Positions 61,688-64,000 of a stretch of DNA of 64,000 bases are shown here, in pieces (position 1 is the stretch's first letter; each line of letters begins with the position of its first letter). Under the pieces are notes generated by a model. It searched no databases, had not been told where the DNA came from, and was given only the letters and a program-made list of their open reading frames with translations. A program made the translations under genes and the position numbers. The stretch comes from Mucilaginibacter_A sp050955045. GTDB taxonomy: Bacteria; Bacteroidota; Bacteroidia; Sphingobacteriales; Sphingobacteriaceae. The stretch spans positions 301,001-365,000 of the forward strand of contig JBPBQV010000030.1 of NCBI GenBank assembly GCA_050955045.1, written 5' to 3'.

Positions 61688-62250
61688 GAGTATTTTAAGT
61701 AAAGGCGGTTGTAAAGCAAGCCATATAAGTAACCAATAACTGCACCCAGCATTGCACCAGTAATTACATCAACCGGATAATGCACACCTACATAAACCTG
61801 TGCATAACAAATAACGGCTGCCCAAAAAATCGCTGCTGGCCAAATCCAGCGCCAGTTGCGCCGGAAAGCCATACACAGAAAAATAGCGATGGCAAAGTGA
61901 TCACTTGCGTGGGCAGAAGGAAAACTTAAACCTGTTCCGCAAGGTACACGGTTAATTACCGTCGGCTCAAACTGCTTGTCGTTGCAGGGCCGTACTCTTT
62001 TTACGTATGCTTTTACGAGGCGGACAGAAACTAGATCTGCCGTGCCCACACTTGCCAACAGCAACGCGATAATCAAGACCGCCATTTTTTTGTAACGATA
62101 AATGCTGAAACCGATAATAAGCAGATAAAGCAAAATCCAGGTTTTTGGGGTACGCAATATCGGCATCAGCCAATCAAAAAAAGGATTGCTCCAGGCATGA
62201 TTGATCAGATGAAACCAATACTGGTCAAACTGTATCAAAAAATCAGGCAT
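61684..62250 (-). CDS. PAP2-family membrane phosphatase
   Basis: This 188-aa protein has about five or six helices and the three PAP2 motifs: KAYVKRVRPCN near 72, LSFPSAHASDHFAIAIF near 107 and YVGVHYPVDVITGAMLGAVI near 150. These supply the Lys-Arg, Ser-His and Arg/His-Asp of lipid phosphatases. Likely substrates are undecaprenyl pyrophosphate or phosphatidylglycerol phosphate. Its stop overlaps the ZIP gene start. No separate promoter box was found. Confidence 0.92.
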   Translation of the reverse strand: MPDFLIQFDQYWFHLINHAWSNPFFDWLMPILRTPKTWILLYLLIIGFSIYRYKKMAVLIIALLLASVGTADLVSVRLVKAYVKRVRPCNDKQFEPTVINRVPCGTGLSFPSAHASDHFAIAIFLCMAFRRNWRWIWPAAIFWAAVICYAQVYVGVHYPVDVITGAMLGAVIGYLYGLLYNRLYLKYS

Positions 62251-62377
62251 CGTTTTGCAATTTGTAAATGGGATGACATCAAACTAAAACGGTTTGCAAT
62301 TTTTTCAAGGTTGCGAATATAGCTATTAACAGCGCAAACAACTGCAAACCGCATATAAACTCTAAGGCTTTTATTCG

Positions 62378-62385
62378 TATTTTTG
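62378..62385 (+). promoter_or_regulatory. Candidate -7 box of glmM
   Basis: TATTTTTG matches TAnnTTTG and lies 20 bases before the TTG start, giving a leader of about 13 bases. No -33 box is evident. Confidence 0.4.
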
Positions 62386-62404
62386 AGCACTAAAACGAAA
62401 ATTC

Positions 62405-63784
62405 TTGACACTGATAAAATCGATTTCCGGTATCCGGGGCACCATTGGCGGACAAGCAGGAAATGCACTTACACCAGCAGATATTGTAAAATTTACAGCA
62501 GCGTTTGGCAGTTGGGTGATCAAAAAAACAGGTATAAAAAAAGTAGTTGTTGGTCGTGATGCACGTATTTCCGGACAAATGGTTTTAAACCTGGTTACCG
62601 GAACGCTGCAAGGTTTAGGTATTGATGTGGTTGATCTCGGCCTTTCTACTACGCCAACAGTAGAAATTGCAGTTACCGGAGAAAATGCAGGCGGCGGAAT
62701 AATCATCACCGCGAGTCATAATCCAAAACAATGGAACGCTTTAAAATTGCTAAATAATGATGGCGAGTTTATAAGCGATGCTGATGGCGCAGAAGTGCTG
62801 GAGCTGGCCGAAAGCGGTGAAATTATTTTTGCAGAAGTAAACCATTTGGGAAAAGTTATTGCTGATGATTCTTATCTGCAAAAACACATCGATTTAATTC
62901 TGGCTTTGCCTTTGGTAGATGCAGAAGCTATCCAAAAAGCCAATTTTAAAATTGTGGTAGATGCCGTAAATTCTACCGGCGGTATTTTCGTGCCAGCTTT
63001 GCTGCGGGCATTAGGTGTAGAAATTATTCACGAATTGTATTGCGAGCCTGATGGTAATTTTTCGCATAATCCGGAGCCTTTGCCCGAAAATTTATCAGCA
63101 TTATCAAAAGCTGTTTTAGCTAAGAATGCAGATTTGGGCATAGCTGTTGATCCGGATGTAGATCGTTTATGTTTTGTATCTGAGGATGGAAATTTTTTCG
63201 GAGAAGAATATACGCTGGTTGCCGTAGCAGATTATGTGTTGAAAAATAAAACAGGTAATACGGTTTCCAACCTTTCTTCCACGCGTGCTTTGCGCGATGT
63301 AACTGAAAAAGCAAAAGGCGAATATTTTGCATCAGCAGTAGGAGAGGTAAATGTGGTTACCCGGATGAAAGAAGTAAATGCCGTAATTGGTGGCGAAGGT
63401 AATGGCGGCGTAATTTATCCGGAATTTCATTACGGTCGTGATGCGCTGGTTGGCATTGCGCTGTTTTTAACGCATCTAGCCAAATTTGGCCGTTCGGTTT
63501 CGGTTTTGCGCAGTACATATCCAAGTTATCATATCTCCAAAAACAAAATTACATTAACGCCGGAAATGGATATTGATGCTTTGCTGGTAACTGTAAAACA
63601 AAAATATCAGCGGCAGCCGCATTCTGTGATTGATGGTTTAAAAATTGAATTCGGCAGCGATTGGGTGCATCTCCGCCGGTCAAATACAGAACCGATTATC
63701 CGTATTTATTCCGAAGGAAACTCCGAGCAGGTGGCCAACAGTTTGGCTAATAAGATAATTTCTGATATAAAAGAAGCATTATAG
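62405..63784 (+). CDS. glmM: Phosphoglucosamine mutase, TTG start
   Basis: This 459-aa alpha-D-phosphohexomutase has SGIRGTIGGQAGNALTPADI near 8, VVGRDARISGQMV near 45, IITASHNPKQWNALKLL near 98 with the phospho-Ser, LGIAVDPDVDRLCF near 241 (metal site), NAVIGGEGNGGVIYPEFHYG near 326 and VHLRRSNTEPIIRIYSE near 420 (phosphate-binding). It converts glucosamine 6-phosphate to 1-phosphate for cell-wall precursors. The family N-terminus MTLIKSISGIRGT is reached only with the TTG codon at 62405; the next ATG is far inside. The last codons are formed by a dispersed-element copy (AAAAGAAGCAT at 63769-63779). Confidence 0.93.
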   Translation: MTLIKSISGIRGTIGGQAGNALTPADIVKFTAAFGSWVIKKTGIKKVVVGRDARISGQMVLNLVTGTLQGLGIDVVDLGLSTTPTVEIAVTGENAGGGIIITASHNPKQWNALKLLNNDGEFISDADGAEVLELAESGEIIFAEVNHLGKVIADDSYLQKHIDLILALPLVDAEAIQKANFKIVVDAVNSTGGIFVPALLRALGVEIIHELYCEPDGNFSHNPEPLPENLSALSKAVLAKNADLGIAVDPDVDRLCFVSEDGNFFGEEYTLVAVADYVLKNKTGNTVSNLSSTRALRDVTEKAKGEYFASAVGEVNVVTRMKEVNAVIGGEGNGGVIYPEFHYGRDALVGIALFLTHLAKFGRSVSVLRSTYPSYHISKNKITLTPEMDIDALLVTVKQKYQRQPHSVIDGLKIEFGSDWVHLRRSNTEPIIRIYSEGNSEQVANSLANKIISDIKEAL

Positions 63785-63810
63785 TTATAAGGCTGATACT
63801 TCTTTTATCA
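63766..63810. terminator. Inverted pair of the dispersed element at the glmM 3' end
   Basis: ATAAAAGAAGCAT (63767-63779), inside the end of glmM, pairs with ATACTTCTTTTAT (63796-63808) with one mismatch and a 16-base loop. It probably ends the glmM transcript before the next gene. Confidence 0.55.
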
Positions 63811-63840
63811 TACAAATTTCAATTTAAATTTAAAAAAAAT

Positions 63841-64000
63841 ATGCGTGTTTATCTGGATAATGCGGCCACAACACCGATTGATCAGGAAGTATTAAAAGAA
63901 GTTTACCAGGTGATGGAAAGCAGCTATGGCAATCCTTCCTCTATTCATGCTTTTGGCCGCGAAGCCAGAACCGTGGTAGAAAAAGCACGTAAAACCATTG
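63841..64000 (+). CDS. Cysteine desulfurase (NifS/IscS type), N-terminal part cut by window edge
   Basis: The 53 visible residues begin MRVYLDNAATTPIDQEVLKE and continue YGNPSSIHAFGREAR, the unmistakable N-terminus of class V PLP-dependent cysteine desulfurases, where Asn of LDNAATT and the NPSS/H block shape the active site. The PLP Lys and catalytic Cys lie outside the window, so IscS-like and NifS-like cannot be separated. It would supply sulfur for Fe-S clusters and tRNA thiolation. It starts 56 bases after glmM, behind the hairpin. Confidence 0.92.
   Translation, partial: MRVYLDNAATTPIDQEVLKEVYQVMESSYGNPSSIHAFGREARTVVEKARKTI

Noticed and set aside
12870..63810. CRISPR array built from the repeated short element.
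   Set aside because: Copies are 10-23 bases, irregularly spaced over kilobases and on both strands; there are no regular spacers and no cas genes.

Overview
The window looks like chromosomal DNA of an aerobic, plant-polysaccharide-degrading member of the Bacteroidota, most likely the Sphingobacteriaceae (Mucilaginibacter/Pedobacter type). The reasons are the SusC/SusD pair, Bacteroidota-specific small proteins (DUF3276, DUF1573, DUF5522, DUF5362), a long NusB, the TAnnTTTG type of -7 promoter box, the lack of Shine-Dalgarno sites and a moderately AT-rich composition. The genus is inference. I saw no rRNA, IS element, prophage gene or CRISPR array. There is one tRNA gene, tRNA-Arg(CCG).

Layout. 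(1) 1-1.4 kb: an omega-amidase (cut by the window edge) and a methionine-type aminotransferase, followed by a decayed DUF2683 gene. (2) 1.75-16.5 kb: a storage-glucan/trehalose region. GlgX(TreX), TreZ and a TreY protein fused to a MalQ-type 4-alpha-glucanotransferase form one minus-strand operon. A GH63-like glucosidase, an MscS channel and an OtsA-OtsB fusion follow, so both the maltodextrin and the UDP-glucose routes to trehalose are present. (3) 16.6-17.8 kb: an FkbM-like methyltransferase and a cupin. (4) 17.9-44.4 kb: a large polysaccharide-utilisation locus for beta-mannan, probably acetylated galactoglucomannan. It has GH9, two GH26, GH5, GH27, GH3, two esterases, SusC/SusD, a TIG-domain surface lipoprotein, a sodium:solute symporter, GH130 mannosylglucose phosphorylase, cellobiose (mannobiose) 2-epimerase, an unpaired TonB receptor and an AraC regulator. 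(5) 44.4-64 kb: mostly housekeeping genes: dinB, a formylglycine-generating-enzyme-like lipoprotein, a porin, tRNA-Arg, an mhqO/mhqD-like pair, ychF, mgtE, DUF5362, DUF3276, an ABC exporter, nusB, DUF1573, yajC, ybbR, coaE, an MBL exonuclease-like gene, DUF5522, marR, ZIP, PAP2, glmM and the start of a cysteine desulfurase.

How the mannan genes fit together. Signal-peptide enzymes cut the backbone (GH26, GH5, GH9) and strip galactose (GH27) and acetyl groups (CE2-like, SASA). SusC/SusD and the TIG lipoprotein capture and import oligosaccharides. The symporter carries small products into the cytoplasm. The leaderless epimerase converts mannobiose to mannosyl-glucose, and the leaderless GH130 phosphorolyses it to mannose 1-phosphate and glucose.

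The most unusual non-coding signal is a dispersed short element with core TGCTTCTTTT and a variant TGCTGTTTTT, often extended to ATGCT-NN-TTTTATC. By eye there are 22 and 16 copies on both strands. The first form often lies as inverted pairs in convergent intergenic gaps, including a perfect 23-bp palindrome at 50188-50242. The second form tends to lie in divergent promoter regions. This is the best candidate here for something undescribed.
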